Source: Dicyema japonicum (lineage: Eukaryota; Dicyemida; Rhombozoa; Dicyemidae). From it: 64,000 bases of DNA. Shown here piece after piece: positions 47,031 through 58,002 of the stretch. The notes under the pieces were generated by a model. It saw only the letters and a program-made list of their open reading frames with translations. It had not been told where the DNA came from and did not search any database. The number at the start of each line of letters is the position of its first letter. Positions within the stretch are counted from its first letter, which is position 1. Location: NCBI GenBank assembly GCA_011109175.1, contig RDEW01000018.1:741304-805303 (forward strand), in the 5' to 3' direction. The translations under genes and the position numbers were made by a program.

Positions 47031-47099
47031 AAATCACGAACTTTTAAAGGATTAAATCACAATATAAATCGGATATATAAAATTAAATGTCGGATAATC

Positions 47100-47207
47100 C
47101 AATGAGGGACTCATCCTCACCTTTGTCGGTCTGGGATCACTTAGTTAGATGAGAACTTTTATTTCTTTCTTTTTGACCCAGTGATCCTGGGGGTAATAAT
47201 AATAATA
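47100..47207 (+). mobile_element. LINE 3' scrap with 13-bp target duplication
   Basis: A 108-base insertion flanked by ATGTCGGATAATC at 47,087-47,099 and 47,208-47,220. It ends with CCCAGTGATCCTGGGGG and an AAT repeat, like the other LINE tails here. It lies inside the Ginger-like transposon, which itself lies inside a LINE. Confidence 0.8.
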
Positions 47208-47718
47208 ATGTCGGATAATCAAAAGACCTTTTCAAGGTCGAAAAAATGTAACAGGCTGCCCATGCGTTACGCGCCGCCCATGTGACATAATAAGTTTATT
47301 TGCCTCCTTTGCTTTCATGATTTCAAAATTCAGTAGAAAGAAACAGTCTGCACAACCTTTTCCGGTACGAAAACCCCACTGCTCCGGAATCAGAAAGTTA
47401 TTCTCTTTTATATGTCTGCTTAGCCTTTTGTTCAATCAATTTCGCGAAAGAACATATTAAGCTAATTGGTCTGTAGCTTGCCGGATCTATCTTTGACTTC
47501 CCTGGTTTTGGAATCATCCTCACAACAGCTTTCTTCCATATTAAAGAAATCATCCTCAAACGTATCTTATAACTTTCTTGTTTTTACTAATGTGTATAAT
47601 AATAAACACTTGTAGTAATTCTTTAATAATGTCAAAAAAATCCCAAATTTTATTAAAAATTAATTATTAAACACAATTAAATGAATAAATAATATATTCA
47701 AATTAAAGTTAAAGTGAA

Positions 47719-48465
47719 ATGGGAAGGAAAAGACGTATAAGCACATCGTCAAAGCAGTCAACTGATGAATGTATGTCAATTCAAAGTATGACTTCATCGA
47801 ACATTCCCCCCAGTTCAATTGCCTCCAATGGGGACAGCACCACAATGAGTGTTGAATGCACTATTCAAAAGTGTCAATGGGATGGTTGTGGAGAAATATA
47901 CTACACTGGAGCTAGTCTATTCTCACACATTCAGGATGTCCATCTAAACAATCAAACACTAAAGAACTCGACAAACCAATGCCGATGGGAAAAGTGTCGT
48001 CGATATGGCCGACAGTCAATGACAGACTATGAACTAATGCAACACGTGGTTATTCACATTCAGGGAAAGGCATTCCGTTGTATAATCTCCGAATGTGAGA
48101 GGACCTTTTCCACTGACTCTCAATTACAAAATCACATTGAACGACATTTTAATAATAGTAAACTCACCAAACCTACCCCCAAAAGACAGAAGAAGACCAC
48201 TATTCCAGGCGATAATCACTATGGTTGGTCAGAATGGGGAATTTTTTAGTTTATAATCGACCTGACTTCTTTGACCCAGGATCTCTTCAAAAAATAATTT
48301 TTTTGAATAAGAATTTGAGTAAACCCCTGACATCTCCACCTAAACTGCCAGTGATGGTGACCCACTCTTCTGATAACAGTATAAAACGTTATTTGGTGGC
48401 TTGTCCCTTCCAAAAGTGATGATTTGTTTTATTATAGGGATTTCCTTTCTTGGAGAGATGCATAG
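47719..48465 (+). CDS. AEBP2: AEBP2-like C2H2 zinc-finger protein (PRC2 cofactor)
   Basis: Homologue of AEBP2 (Drosophila jing), an accessory subunit of Polycomb repressive complex 2 that helps the H3K27 methyltransferase engage nucleosomes. Start MGRKRRISTSSKQSTDEC. Three zinc fingers are spaced as in AEBP2: CQWDGCGEIYYTGASLFSHI..H, then CRWEKCRRYGRQS..LMQHVVIH, then FRCIISECERTFSTDSQLQN with H..H. A basic stretch (KPTPKRQKKTT) follows. After a 26-nt intron comes YNRPDFFDPGSLQKIIFLNK, matching the family's [20 protein letters not shown], the segment that contacts the PRC2 core. A second intron of 22 nt leads to FQKDFLSWRDA and stop. The spliced length is 232 residues. The human C-terminal KR-rich/Gly-rich and final helices are reduced or absent. 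Confidence 0.9.
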
Positions 48466-48599
48466 TTAATTATTCCAACCTTAATACTTATAGTCTTAAT
48501 ATTTATGAAACTTAAAGACCACCAATATATGTGCTAAACCAACTAAGTGATCCCAACCTAACTTTCAAATTTCGTTAAGTTATTCCACCACCTTCCGGA

Positions 48600-50670
48600 G
48601 GTGTTTCTTGTATGCCTGTATACTCTACTGGAGTGTTTTTTCTTCATTATAAAATAGATTCCTCTGTATGGAAAATCTTTTTTTGAATAGGTTTCCTGGT
48701 TTCTTGCAGAAACTTAGGGAACCTTAGCCATTTTTCAGAGTTGGCTTTTCTGAAAGGTAACTAAAAAATGTGATTATTTGTCTGAGATAATTTATATGAT
48801 CGATCCTCAAGAACGAAAAGGAAAATCTCCAGACGGAATAAGCGTATTTGATGGTAGGAGCAATTTGTGGTGCTAAAGCTTGCCGATACAATCTGTAGGA
48901 GGGAAGGGACAATGACATTAAAAAATGATCCTCTTTAAAAGCCCATCACTTTTTCAACGTGACTGTGAAACATCATTATATGGAATGTGACTCCAAAAAT
49001 GTTCTGACATCGTTTAGTAGATATCCGTAATAAACTGGTTTAACTGAGATTTGAGTTCAGATACAGACACCATATTGGCAAATGGCCAGTCATAAACTTT
49101 GTTGAAGTATACTAAACCACAGCCGCTGAGGGAAATCAATCGGCAAGAATTAGATCGTCCGCATAGAATAAAAACATTGTGTTCTGATCTTTAGTTGTAG
49201 GTAAATCAGAAATATATTGAAAATAATCGGAGATAACGAAAAACCTTGTGGAATTCAGTTTGGACACCTTATATCATCTGAACTCTTCCACATCATTTAG
49301 AATGTAAATTTCCCATTCATAGTTTGAATTTCAAATGTAAGTTCGAGGGTAAGATCCCTGTTGAAAGAGGCCTCTAAACAGAGTCGAAAACATTTTGTAT
49401 ATTCACTGACACCAAACCTGTTCGTAAATGTATTTTCAAATTATTACTGCCAGTGATTAATTGGGAGATGGATGTAAAACGGCTTCCTATAAAGTCATGG
49501 AGGGACGTTGATATTATAAGAATATGGGAGATTAACTTCAGTAGTAACCTTTTCAACACTTTCGAAAAGATGCATGTTATGAAGAAATTGCGGTAAGAAG
49601 ATGAATTATCGGTTTTCTCGGTTATTTATTTATCCCAAGACCACGGTAAAACCAAACTAATTATCACGTGATCCCGATGCATTCTAACAGCGACCACATC
49701 TTTGCCCGGTGTTCTTCTCTCGTGCCCGCGCATGAACGTACAGTCTGTCTGAATTTTCAGGGCCACCTTCCCGTGATCTGGAGTCTAGTCTCATAAGAGC
49801 CTCCAAATGTGTAGGTCCGGTTCGGTGATCTTCACAAATCCAACGCTCCGTTACTCTGTAAGGCAGAGATTGTCATACGGTGTGCCTCGAGATGGTAGCT
49901 TCTTGTTTGTAGAGAACTGACCAATCAATTTTTGATGAAAGCGACGATGAGCAGAGTGTTACGTCCGGTGAGGTAGGTTTATCTGTCTCTCTCAGTGGTG
50001 TCCTTGTATTTATCTATGGATCATTCAATATCGTCAGGGAGTCCGTTTGCGACAATAATAGTTTCCCTCTCATGTCAGCTAGTTGAGTTCACAGCCACAA
50101 GGGATGCTTCTCATTCAAATCCCCGCAGATGATGATCTCGTCGAAGGAAGACAGTCTTGATAAGTTTGGCATAACATAGCTGTTCGGGCAGGAACCAGGA
50201 GGCGGAACGTAGATATTCACAAGGCATAGTCTTCCTTTCGTTGTCCCGAGCGAGATTCCAATTATTTCTGAACATCATCATCCCCAACAAGTTTCCTCAC
50301 TTCTGAGGAGATGTCTCTGAATTTCAAGTTCTTTTTGAATAGAGTGAGCAGATTTCCACTTTTTTTTCTTTACAGTCCATCCTGATAGCTTTGTATCCTG
50401 GGAATGAGGGGTAGGGTCATTAAAAAAGAGATTGGTCTTTAAGTCATCGGCACGTTGATCTTCTGACAAGCCAGGAGTGAGCGAAGTTCCTTGATTGTTT
50501 CTTTAATTCCATTTATGTTTAGCTGAGAGAATGTCCCCAGGAGGATGGGGTCTATCGATCCTTTTTTGGCGGGTATTAGGTGCCCCCTTGGCTTTTCCAA
50601 ATCCTTTTGAATTGGTAGACCACATAACGCTAAGAAAATAATTGATGTGATAAGTTTTTCCATATATTTA
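48600..50670 (-). mobile_element. Degenerate LINE-C copy
   Basis: Minus strand: endonuclease GDLNEKHPLWL near 50,085-50,130, an RT trace FYSM and ADDLILAD near 49,150-49,180, then LYRQALAPQIAPTIKYAYSV near 48,850-48,890. Many stops. Its family is shared with 16.02-16.56 and 61.9-62.7 kb. An inverted LINE-D tail occupies 49,625-49,870. Confidence 0.55.
49625..49870 (-). repeat. LINE-D 3' end, copy of 21,090-21,330
   Basis: Reverse-complement match to the 3' end of the LINE-D fragment at 21 kb, including GATCACCGAACCGGACCTAC and the tail ACCGTGGTCTTGGGATAAAT. Identity is high across about 240 bases. Confidence 0.85.
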
Positions 50671-51285
50671 GTAATTTGTGGAAATTAATAGAGTAGTTGT
50701 ATAGATCTGATAACATGATCATCGTCCGAGGCACAGTGTTTGAAGTGAATAACAGACTGGTCAGTGTCACAGGTGGGACGTAGTAATTTAATAGACTTGT
50801 CCACATCATGGGGAGTAAAGAAAATAGTATATGGTAATATAGGTAGTGAAAAAGTAGTATTAGGTGTTGTAGGATTATAACAGTTTAACAAAGGAAATAT
50901 CTATAAATTATATTTTCATACTGAGTACGCGTCTACATGAACGTTCTTAATCAAAAATATGACTATGAAGGTTTTTATGCTAATTTTTTTAATTGAAGTA
51001 TCACTTTTTAATTTGTCCAACTCTTAAATTAAGACTCCCTCGTTGGTTGCCATACTTAGAGATTAGATACGTGATAATGGTATCAAAGTTAATTTGTTTT
51101 GACAACCAAGGTTATCATCCTAGACTCAAATTTCATCAGCATACCAATATATCTCATTCCCATTAAGTAAGGTTGGAATAAATTCCTTGGATTTATACCT
51201 GTTTTGCATATTCGTTTTGATATTTCCTTTAATCTTTCGATAACTGATTTTTTATCTTATTCAAGACAAGTGGCTTTGACGCTTC
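50671..51285. other. Intergenic, no gene seen
   Basis: The minus-strand frame at 50,685-50,891 has no recognised motif. The rest is AT-rich. Confidence 0.4.
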
Positions 51286-54200
51286 TAATATATTATTATT
51301 ATTAATAGCACTTTCGAAGAACCAAAAATGTAATTTATTTAATTAAGGTTCCGCTTGTGCCGTATTTTTCTTCAGGTTATTTTTTTCCACTATTCTCTTG
51401 ACCAACTTCCTCCATGCTCCGCGGTTACAGGCAGTTATTCGAGCGTATCCAGATCATCTCCAGTTTTCAGCTTTCGTCCTACATTGGTCAGGTCCTTGTG
51501 TAGAACCTCTGGCAAATTATGCGAGGTCTTCCACAAAACGAGGTATTCACTTCTGGGCAGAATATCCATTGCTATTTTAGCAGGCGTCATCTGGCTCATT
51601 CGAAGGATGTGACCAAACAGACGCCATCTTGATTCCAGGATATCTAGACTCAATGGTCTTGTATTACATACTTTTATATATCTTGTTTGTAATTTTTTTG
51701 GCCAGTTGATGCAAGCAACAGTCGGAGTTGTTTACGATGGAAGGCATCTAGTTTGTCCATTACCGCTTCTGAGACACCCCAGGTTGCAGCGTTGTACATT
51801 ATGACTGGTTTCACGAAGGCATTGTATAGTCTTACACGTAATTGTGTGCTAATTTGTTTACGATGATTCCAGACTACTCCCATTTTTCTAAAGGCCGCAA
51901 CGGCCAACATCTTCCTGTTAGTGATATCCTCAGCGTCTCCGAGCAACGACCCCAATTTTTTACAGTATATCCATTTTTCATCAGTTCGGGTTAATTCACG
52001 GCGTATGGTAGTTGTCTCCGTCTTTTCCGTATTAATTTTTTAATTTAATTTATTAAATAAATCAATCCCTCCTTTAGCTAAGGCCAGGTTAATTTTATTT
52101 CTTTTGCGTATTGATTTTGATGAACCATTTTTCTAGGACATCTGGCATCCTTGCCCGTATATAGTTTAATGTTTTCTCGTCGCTGGATATATGGTCGATA
52201 TCATCTGCATAAATCACTTCAGTTTGAGGTAAATCGCCAATTAGTAGTCTGAAGTCTCTGAGTGCCGCCTCCAGATATGTCACAAAAAGTACCGGTGACA
52301 AGGAATCTCTTTGCGGTACCCCGAACATTGTCTTGAATGGGACAGACTCCAAATTTTCAAAACGTACACTTAGCTGCGTTGTTCCAAGTAATAGACGGAT
52401 CATTCTGACACTGTCCTTGTCAACCAACTTTTCCAAGATATCCAAAAGTCTCCCTCTGTGTATAGAGTCAAAGGCTTTGGACATGTCCATGCCAAGGATG
52501 CCAATAACCCCCTTGTACTTTTGATGTGTTGCACAAAGCCATCGATGTCCCCAGACCACATCAGCTGTAGATCTCCCTAACCTGAATCCTCTTTGACCGT
52601 GAGAGAGAAAGTTCTCGATGTCAGTCCAATCCTATTCAACACTATAAGTGATAGTGTCTTGCGTAGAGTCGTCAATAGTACGATGGGTTTTAAATTCGTT
52701 AAGAGGCCCTTAGCTTTGCCCGGTTTTTGTAGTGCAATTAGTGTGCCATTACCCACATCCAGGGGAGAGTTGTATTTGAATGTTCTGTTGTATATCTCAG
52801 TTAAGAGCTCAGAGATCTCGGTCGGTGCATATTTGAGAGGTTCTCCAGTTATGTTATCAGGGCCAGCAGCTCTATTGTTGTTCAATTTGTCTAGGGCTTT
52901 TTTTGTTTCCAGAATCGTTATCGGAATATTTAGTTCTCGTGCTTCACCATCGAATTGTTTGATTTTTCCCCGTGGTTTTGATTGAAGGCCTGCTGATAAT
53001 GGCTGGATATGGCCGATAGAATTTCATTTTTGTTTAACATAGTCTTTCCAAACTGATCATTTATTGTGATTTTTGATGACTGCGTGTCTCTATGTAGTAG
53101 GTGAATAGCCTTGAACATCTACGCTCCGTTTTTGAGTCTTTCTACTTCTTTAGCCATTCCAGCAAGTTTATTTTCCTTTATTTCCCTCGTTCTTTTCTTT
53201 ATTTTATACAGGGTTTGGTTCCGCATGACTCTTAGAATGTGTTCCTTTGCCTGGTCCTGACAGGTTTCGACATGTAAACGTAGGTTCCTCTGCAATTTGG
53301 ATAGTTCTTCAAGCTCGTGGTCATAGTGCCCGTTGAAATGCTTCGATTTTACTCCAACTGTTGAATGGGCCGCGCACTTTATTGCATCGATGGTGTCTTG
53401 CCACATCTCCCCAGGCATTTTTTCTTTATTCAACTGTCTGATCTTTTCTCTCAATGTATTTTGATAGCTTTCCCGAGTCGGTCCCACCATGCAGAGTTGC
53501 TCTACTGCGAACCTCCCCTCAGATATCCTCATGCCAGCCGCTTTGGAAACCCCAAAATATCGTTTGAAAAGGAAACGTGCCACAACCAATCTGTGATCAC
53601 TATCTACTAGTGTCCCACTGTAGCTCCAAGAATCTGTTAGCAGTGCCTTGTAGGCTTGTTTGCAGATAATGTAATCTATTTGGTTATATATAGGCTTGAT
53701 AGTCCCAGATTTGTCCTTTCGGTAGCAGCTCCATGTCGTATTATGTCTTGCTGAGTGCCTGAAAGCAGTATTGCATAGAAATAGTTTGAATGTATTGCAA
53801 AATTCGATAAGCGATTCTCCTGAATGGTTCCTGATCCCCTTCCATGGCTTCCCTTGAATTCTTCGTGACTACTCCCACGTCCTGTCTTTGCGTTCCAATC
53901 TCCGGCGATGGATGTCATGAACGATGTTTCCAAAGATGCATATAGTTGCGACAGGGAGGAATAGAAGTCGTCTAGTTCGTCTCCATTGATTGATACTCTC
54001 ACCGAAGTTGGTGCATATACATTAATAATGGAGATTATGGAATTGTTCCTTTCACCGTATTTTAATTGTAAAACACATATTCTATCGCTCACCATCCACG
54101 TCTTGTGGATTCGATTGTTCAGTTCTTTTTGTATTGCAAATCCCATGTCGTAGTGTGGGCAATTCGAAGGGTGCAGAATCAGGCGGAAACATTGTTGATT

Positions 54201-54370
54201 TCATCTAGTCCGCCTTTTACTTTCGTTTCCTGTAAGCACGCCACGGTTACCTTGTACGATCCAAGATCCACGCATAAATTTCTTCTTTTACTATCCGACT
54301 TTAATCCTCTTACATTGAACGAGCTAATAGTGAAAGATTCCGAAGAAAAGCACGAAAAAGACATGTGTGC
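51286..54370 (-). mobile_element. LINE-A, most complete copy (endonuclease + RT)
   Basis: Minus strand, about 3.1 kb. An APE-type endonuclease starts at 54,364 (FTISSFNVRGLKSDSKRRNL, CLQETKVKG, IINVYAPTSVR, GDWNAKTGRG, SDHRLVVARF). A basic linker follows (53,119-53,589). The RT has RAAGPDNITGEPLKYAPTEI, LGMDMSKAFDSIHRGRLLDI, GVPQRDSLSPVLFVTYLEAA, EVIYADDIDHISSDE and KWFIKINTQKK. The C-terminal domain has FVKPVIMYNAATWGVSEAVM and WRLFGHILRMSQMTPAKIAM. The tail is TTCTTCGAAAGTGCT plus AAT repeats near 51,295-51,320. There are about five frame breaks (near 52,570, 52,890, 52,095, 51,960 and 53,600), so it is not autonomous now. No separate ORF1 was seen. Confidence 0.92.
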
Positions 54371-55352
54371 AATAGAGCCACGTCACCAGATCAACCAAAT
54401 AATAATATATACTCCTCGTATTACCCTAGCACTCTTAATCACTATACAGGTTCATTGGCAGCAGATTTGGTATAATTAACATGCAAGTCAATATAGTAAA
54501 GCACTTGAATTTCTACATTAAAATATTCCTATATGAGTTTGATTTATTGATTGCTGATTACGTTAATAAATTAGTGGTTATACTTTATATTACTATGGAT
54601 TAGTGATACGTCATTAAACCAATGTTCTATTATTGAATTTATATAATCAATACTGTAAGACACATTTGTATATCCTCCTATGGTGGATACAGGGAACGTT
54701 GGAGAAATACAGAAAATAATTGCATATGTGATAATGAATACAGGGATTACATAATTATATTTTTGTGTTCTTGGAATTAAATTAATAATCTAAGATTTTT
54801 AAAAACATAATTTTTGATATCAGATTGGATACTAAATTTAAAATAATGTTGTTATAATCGTTGTTTATATGACAGTCTAGCATTTGGATACACTTAATGG
54901 TTGCTTACTTTAACTTCTTTCTCGGTGTATCCGGGGTTAATAAATTAAAAGTCTAGCATTTGAGGTTAATACTCAAAAACATGTTTATTTAATGTTCACT
55001 TTGTCCTTAAAGATTACAATAGACAAAACTGAGGAATTAGCACTAATATGACAATTTCTAAGAGTTAACTGTAATACCTTTGACTAATAATAATGTATTA
55101 ATGTTTTTACTACTAACCTCCGTGGGGAGGGCCGCAGTGATTTACCAATGATGAAAGCGTCAAGCCTGGAGAATCGTAGATGTAGATTCGAATCGGAAGC
55201 ATCTGAGTTCTGACCAGCATTTATAACACTGCGTCACCATTGACCTGTTTGCCCATTAGTCTTGCTGACTTAACTATGAGCTAGAATACTTCCCCTTATG
55301 AATTTCCTTTAAAAAATAAAAATTGTATAAATAATAAAAATAATATATTTGA
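54371..55352. other. Intergenic with one LINE tail
   Basis: Mostly AT-rich with no gene. At 54,905-54,955 the plus strand carries CTTTCTCGGTGTATCCGGGG followed by TTAATAAATTAAAA, the LINE-C 3' tail, with no coding attached. Around 55,120-55,270 is a more GC-balanced stretch, not recognised. Confidence 0.5.
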
Positions 55353-56258
55353 ATGATAGCATCAGGATTAGTGGCTACTACAGTAGCAGTAGGAATAAAC
55401 CTACAAAGATCAGTGCCTCCATGCATTATATCAGTGGCAACCACAAAATCAAAGTTATCTGCTTATAACAAACTATCTAATAAAACAAAATTCAATGATA
55501 GTAATCCTTATTCACTACTAACACATAGAACTACTTTAATGAATACTATTAGTATTATTATTCATTATTATTAGACTCAATGCAAAGTAGATATGCACAC
55601 ACTGACATTAATGTCCCTGACTTTGATTTCTATCGCAGAGATAGTCTCAAGGATCCCTCAAAACCTTCTGAGGTCACTGATGGAGACAGGAAACTGTTCA
55701 CGTATGCACTTTTGACTGGTTTGCTGTATATTGGAGATTTAGCTGCCTCTGCTCCTCTCGTTTATGGGGCTCAGTCTGTTTTTGAGAAAACGATAGACTT
55801 TTTACAACTCCCAGGAGATGTTGTGGCTGCTGGGAAGATTGAAGTGAAGGTTAGAGTGTAGGATTATTTAAGATTGGGGATATTCCTGTTGGGAAGAATT
55901 TGGTGGTGAAATGGCGAGGAAAACCAATATTTATTAGACGAAGGACAGATGATGAGATAACACGTGAGCAGGGATATGCAGTGAGTGAGCTTAGACATCA
56001 ACAACATGATAGTGAGCGTGTTCAGAAATCCGAGTGGTTGGTTGTGATAGGAATATGCACTCATTTGGGTATTAAAGTAATAGTACGTGATTAGGATGTG
56101 TGCCCATAGCCAATGCTGGTGATTATGGTGGGTATTACTGTCCCTGTCACGGATCACATTATGATTGTTCTGGGAGGATTAGGAAAGGACCTGCTCCATT
56201 GAATTTAGAAGTCCCTGAATATTTCTTTAAGAGTGATGATACTATTGTCATTGGATAA
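55353..56258 (+). CDS. UQCRFS1: Rieske iron-sulfur protein of complex III
   Basis: Ubiquinol-cytochrome c reductase Rieske subunit: 2Fe-2S protein of the inner mitochondrial membrane that passes electrons from ubiquinol to cytochrome c1. Order: presequence ([20 protein letters not shown]), [16 protein letters not shown], a transmembrane helix ([20 protein letters not shown]), [20 protein letters not shown], then the cluster motifs CTHLGCVPI and [13 protein letters not shown], and [20 protein letters not shown] to the stop. All four ligands (Cys, His, Cys, His) and the two disulphide cysteines are present. Introns of 23, 23 and 26 nt give a closed frame of 277 residues, equal to the family's normal length. 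Nuclear-encoded and apparently intact. Confidence 0.98.
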
Positions 56259-56689
56259 TACTAATAAACATTACTAATTCATTGTTTTACTATTTGGGCT
56301 ATTCGACATCTCCCCCATTTGATTAATAGGTGGTTTAATTTGTTACGGGTAGTTTATAGTTTACTCATGGGAGTGTCCACTAGTTACTTTAATCGACAAG
56401 GGGGTTAATAATTATAATAATTATTCTCCACACATTACATAGGTTATATTTATATGAGGGATACAATATAAATTATAATGTATACATATCATGCACCCTC
56501 TAATTTTGAATCAAAATATAAATAAACGTTCTTAGTTTTATGTAGAAGGGGCCACACAATCTCTGACTCTTATACCTTGGCAATCACAGTGTGGCGGAAG
56601 GAGTCCTTTTAGAGACTTATCTAACACGGATGAATGCCAACGCCGTTGAATCAGGTTGTGTCTAAGAGGGTTATCTGAGTTAGGATTCC
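56259..56689. other. Intergenic, no gene seen
   Basis: AT-rich 3' flank of the Rieske gene. Nothing recognised. Confidence 0.4.
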
Positions 56690-57130
56690 AAGGTAACATC
56701 TTCCTCCTGTCTTTCAAAACTAGTCATCAGGGCTATGTTATGTTGTTTAATTAAGTCGTGTCCGACCCTTGGAGATCTCATGAACGAATTTCCTCCACTC
56801 TCCCCGATCCGTTGCAATTTGGAGTAGCCTTGATATAGGCATTCCCGTGATGTCTTCACCGTGGATAGCCACCGAGTCCTCGGTCGGCCAGGTCTTCTCT
56901 TCCCAGTAATATTGTTCAGCATAATGGTTCCTTTCCAGTGAATCAGAGCGGACAACATGCCCAAAGAACGCCAATCTGTGTTTTACGATTCTTTCTTTTA
57001 GCGAAATGTCAGTCTCTACCCGTTTGAGTACATCGATGTTTGTTATTTTGGAAGTCCAAGGGATTCTTAGTAACCTCCTCCAGCACCACAGCTCAAAAGC
57101 AGTCATCAGGGTAGTCAATGACAATACCCA
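56690..57130 (-). mobile_element. LINE-F 3' fragment (RTE-like C terminus)
   Basis: Minus strand: FELWCWRRLLRIPWTSKITN, then VLKRVETDISLKERIVKHRL, AFFGHVVRSDSL, and in another frame GKRRPGRPRTRWLSTVK. This is the C-terminal domain of a LINE group abundant in molluscs and other marine animals (E-M-W-C-Y-R-R-M-L-x-I-x-W). One frameshift. GC content is above the local average. Confidence 0.8.
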
Positions 57131-57229
57131 AGATGCACGGATATGTGCTTTGCACCTTTTGTTCTCGGATCACATCCAAACTGAAAGAATGGAATCTCAA
57201 ATCATAAGAAATGTCTTTAAATAAAAAAT

Positions 57230-57715
57230 GTTAACCTGCCGACTGCACTGAGAAGTCTTTCAATTGCTGATCATTCGCCCTCATCATCCAGAATCAAAAA
57301 AGACAAGTGGAATGTACGCACATAAGTGAATAAGAAGATCACGGTCTGGGACATTCGAGGCCCAAACTGGAAGACTCTAAGCCCCAAACTGATCCTTACT
57401 CAACTTGGGGTTAGAATTCCACATGGATGGCAGTCTGCTTGACACAGTCTGTTTGCGAAGCAGTAATCCACTCAATTCGGAACTTGGTTGGCAGTCCGCT
57501 TGACACTATGAATAAAATAATAGTCAAACTGGACTTACACAATGCTTTCAATAACATTCGCAGATATAAAATCATGGAAACATCTAAAAAATTCCTGAAA
57601 TTACCAGGATAATGAAACGCTAATCTTCGGACAACACATTATCGAATCCAAGAATGGAGTCCAACAAGGAGACTTCATTGGCCCCCTACTCTTTGCTTGC
57701 GGAGAGTTATGTTTA
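57230..57715 (+). mobile_element. LINE-E RT fragment
   Basis: Reads LTADHSPSSSRIKKDKWNV in part, then NKIIVKLDLHNAFNNIRRYK (motif A) and ESKNGVQQGDFIGPLLFACG (motif B) with frame changes. The same LINE group as 28.57-28.88 kb judging by motif style. The YxDD motif is absent because the fragment stops at about 57,715. Confidence 0.7.
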
Positions 57716-58002
57716 TGAACAAATCAACATATTGACAGGTTTGCTGTATATCCTAACTATTTTTTCATTGCTTCAATAATACTCGCTTTGTACTTTCTTA
57801 TTGAGAATGAGCAAAATATTATTGCTAATTCTCAACATTAGATATGAGTTCCCTCTATTAGATACGAGTACCTCTACAACATTAGAAACGAGTTTTTCTA
57901 TACAAAAGTTAATCTAACTACATTAATGTAACACAATTACAAATGTATAATCCCATCTCTACCATAAATCAATAAGTATCAAGTAATTTGAGTAAACATT
58001 AA
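57716..58002. other. Spacer, no gene seen
   Basis: AT-rich, with near-tandem TTAGATATGAGTTCCCTCTA and TTAGATACGAGTACCTCTAC at about 57,839-57,890. Nothing else. Confidence 0.35.

Larger units (their letters stand above)
45873..47287 (-). mobile_element. Ginger-like DNA transposon, complete ends
   Basis: Inverted terminal repeats of about 42 bp: left TGTCACATGGCCAAGCGTTA, then ATGGGCAGCCTGTTACATT; right (inverted) TGTCACATGGGCGGCGCGTA, then ATGGGCAGCCTGTTACATT. Target duplication TAATA at 45,868-45,872 and 47,288-47,292. The element interrupts a LINE RT. The integrase-like coding inside has D-D-E landmarks but is frameshifted. No RT, protease or gag is present, so it is a DNA transposon rather than an LTR element. 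Length 1,415 bp, including a 108-bp LINE scrap. Confidence 0.85.
45200..47560 (-). mobile_element. LINE-B-like element split by a transposon
   Basis: Minus-strand RT in two pieces. The upstream part (47,288-47,560) ends LIPEQWGFRTGKGCADCFFL, then ANKLIM. The downstream part (45,200-45,872) resumes with DISKAFDSV, MHEALLKQLVSACVPRYLFV, SFKRGVPKGSVLRPILFNIF and IKYMDQLQYLGVCVNSKGSF. Removing 45,873-47,287 plus one copy of TAATA brings ANKLIM next to the LDISKAFDSV motif A, with one residual frame offset. Same family as the 15.2-18.5 kb element by motif spacing. Confidence 0.8.

Noticed and set aside
47150-47220. AAT microsatellite as an independent simple repeat
   Set aside because: It is the tail of a LINE insertion, as shown by the flanking 13-bp duplication.
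45873-47287. LTR retrotransposon or endogenous retrovirus suggested by the integrase
   Set aside because: The ends are inverted rather than direct repeats, and no reverse transcriptase, protease or gag is present; a Ginger-like DNA transposon fits better.
55120-55270. Possible tRNA suggested by GATTCGAATCGG
   Set aside because: No acceptor stem, D-arm or anticodon arm could be paired around it.
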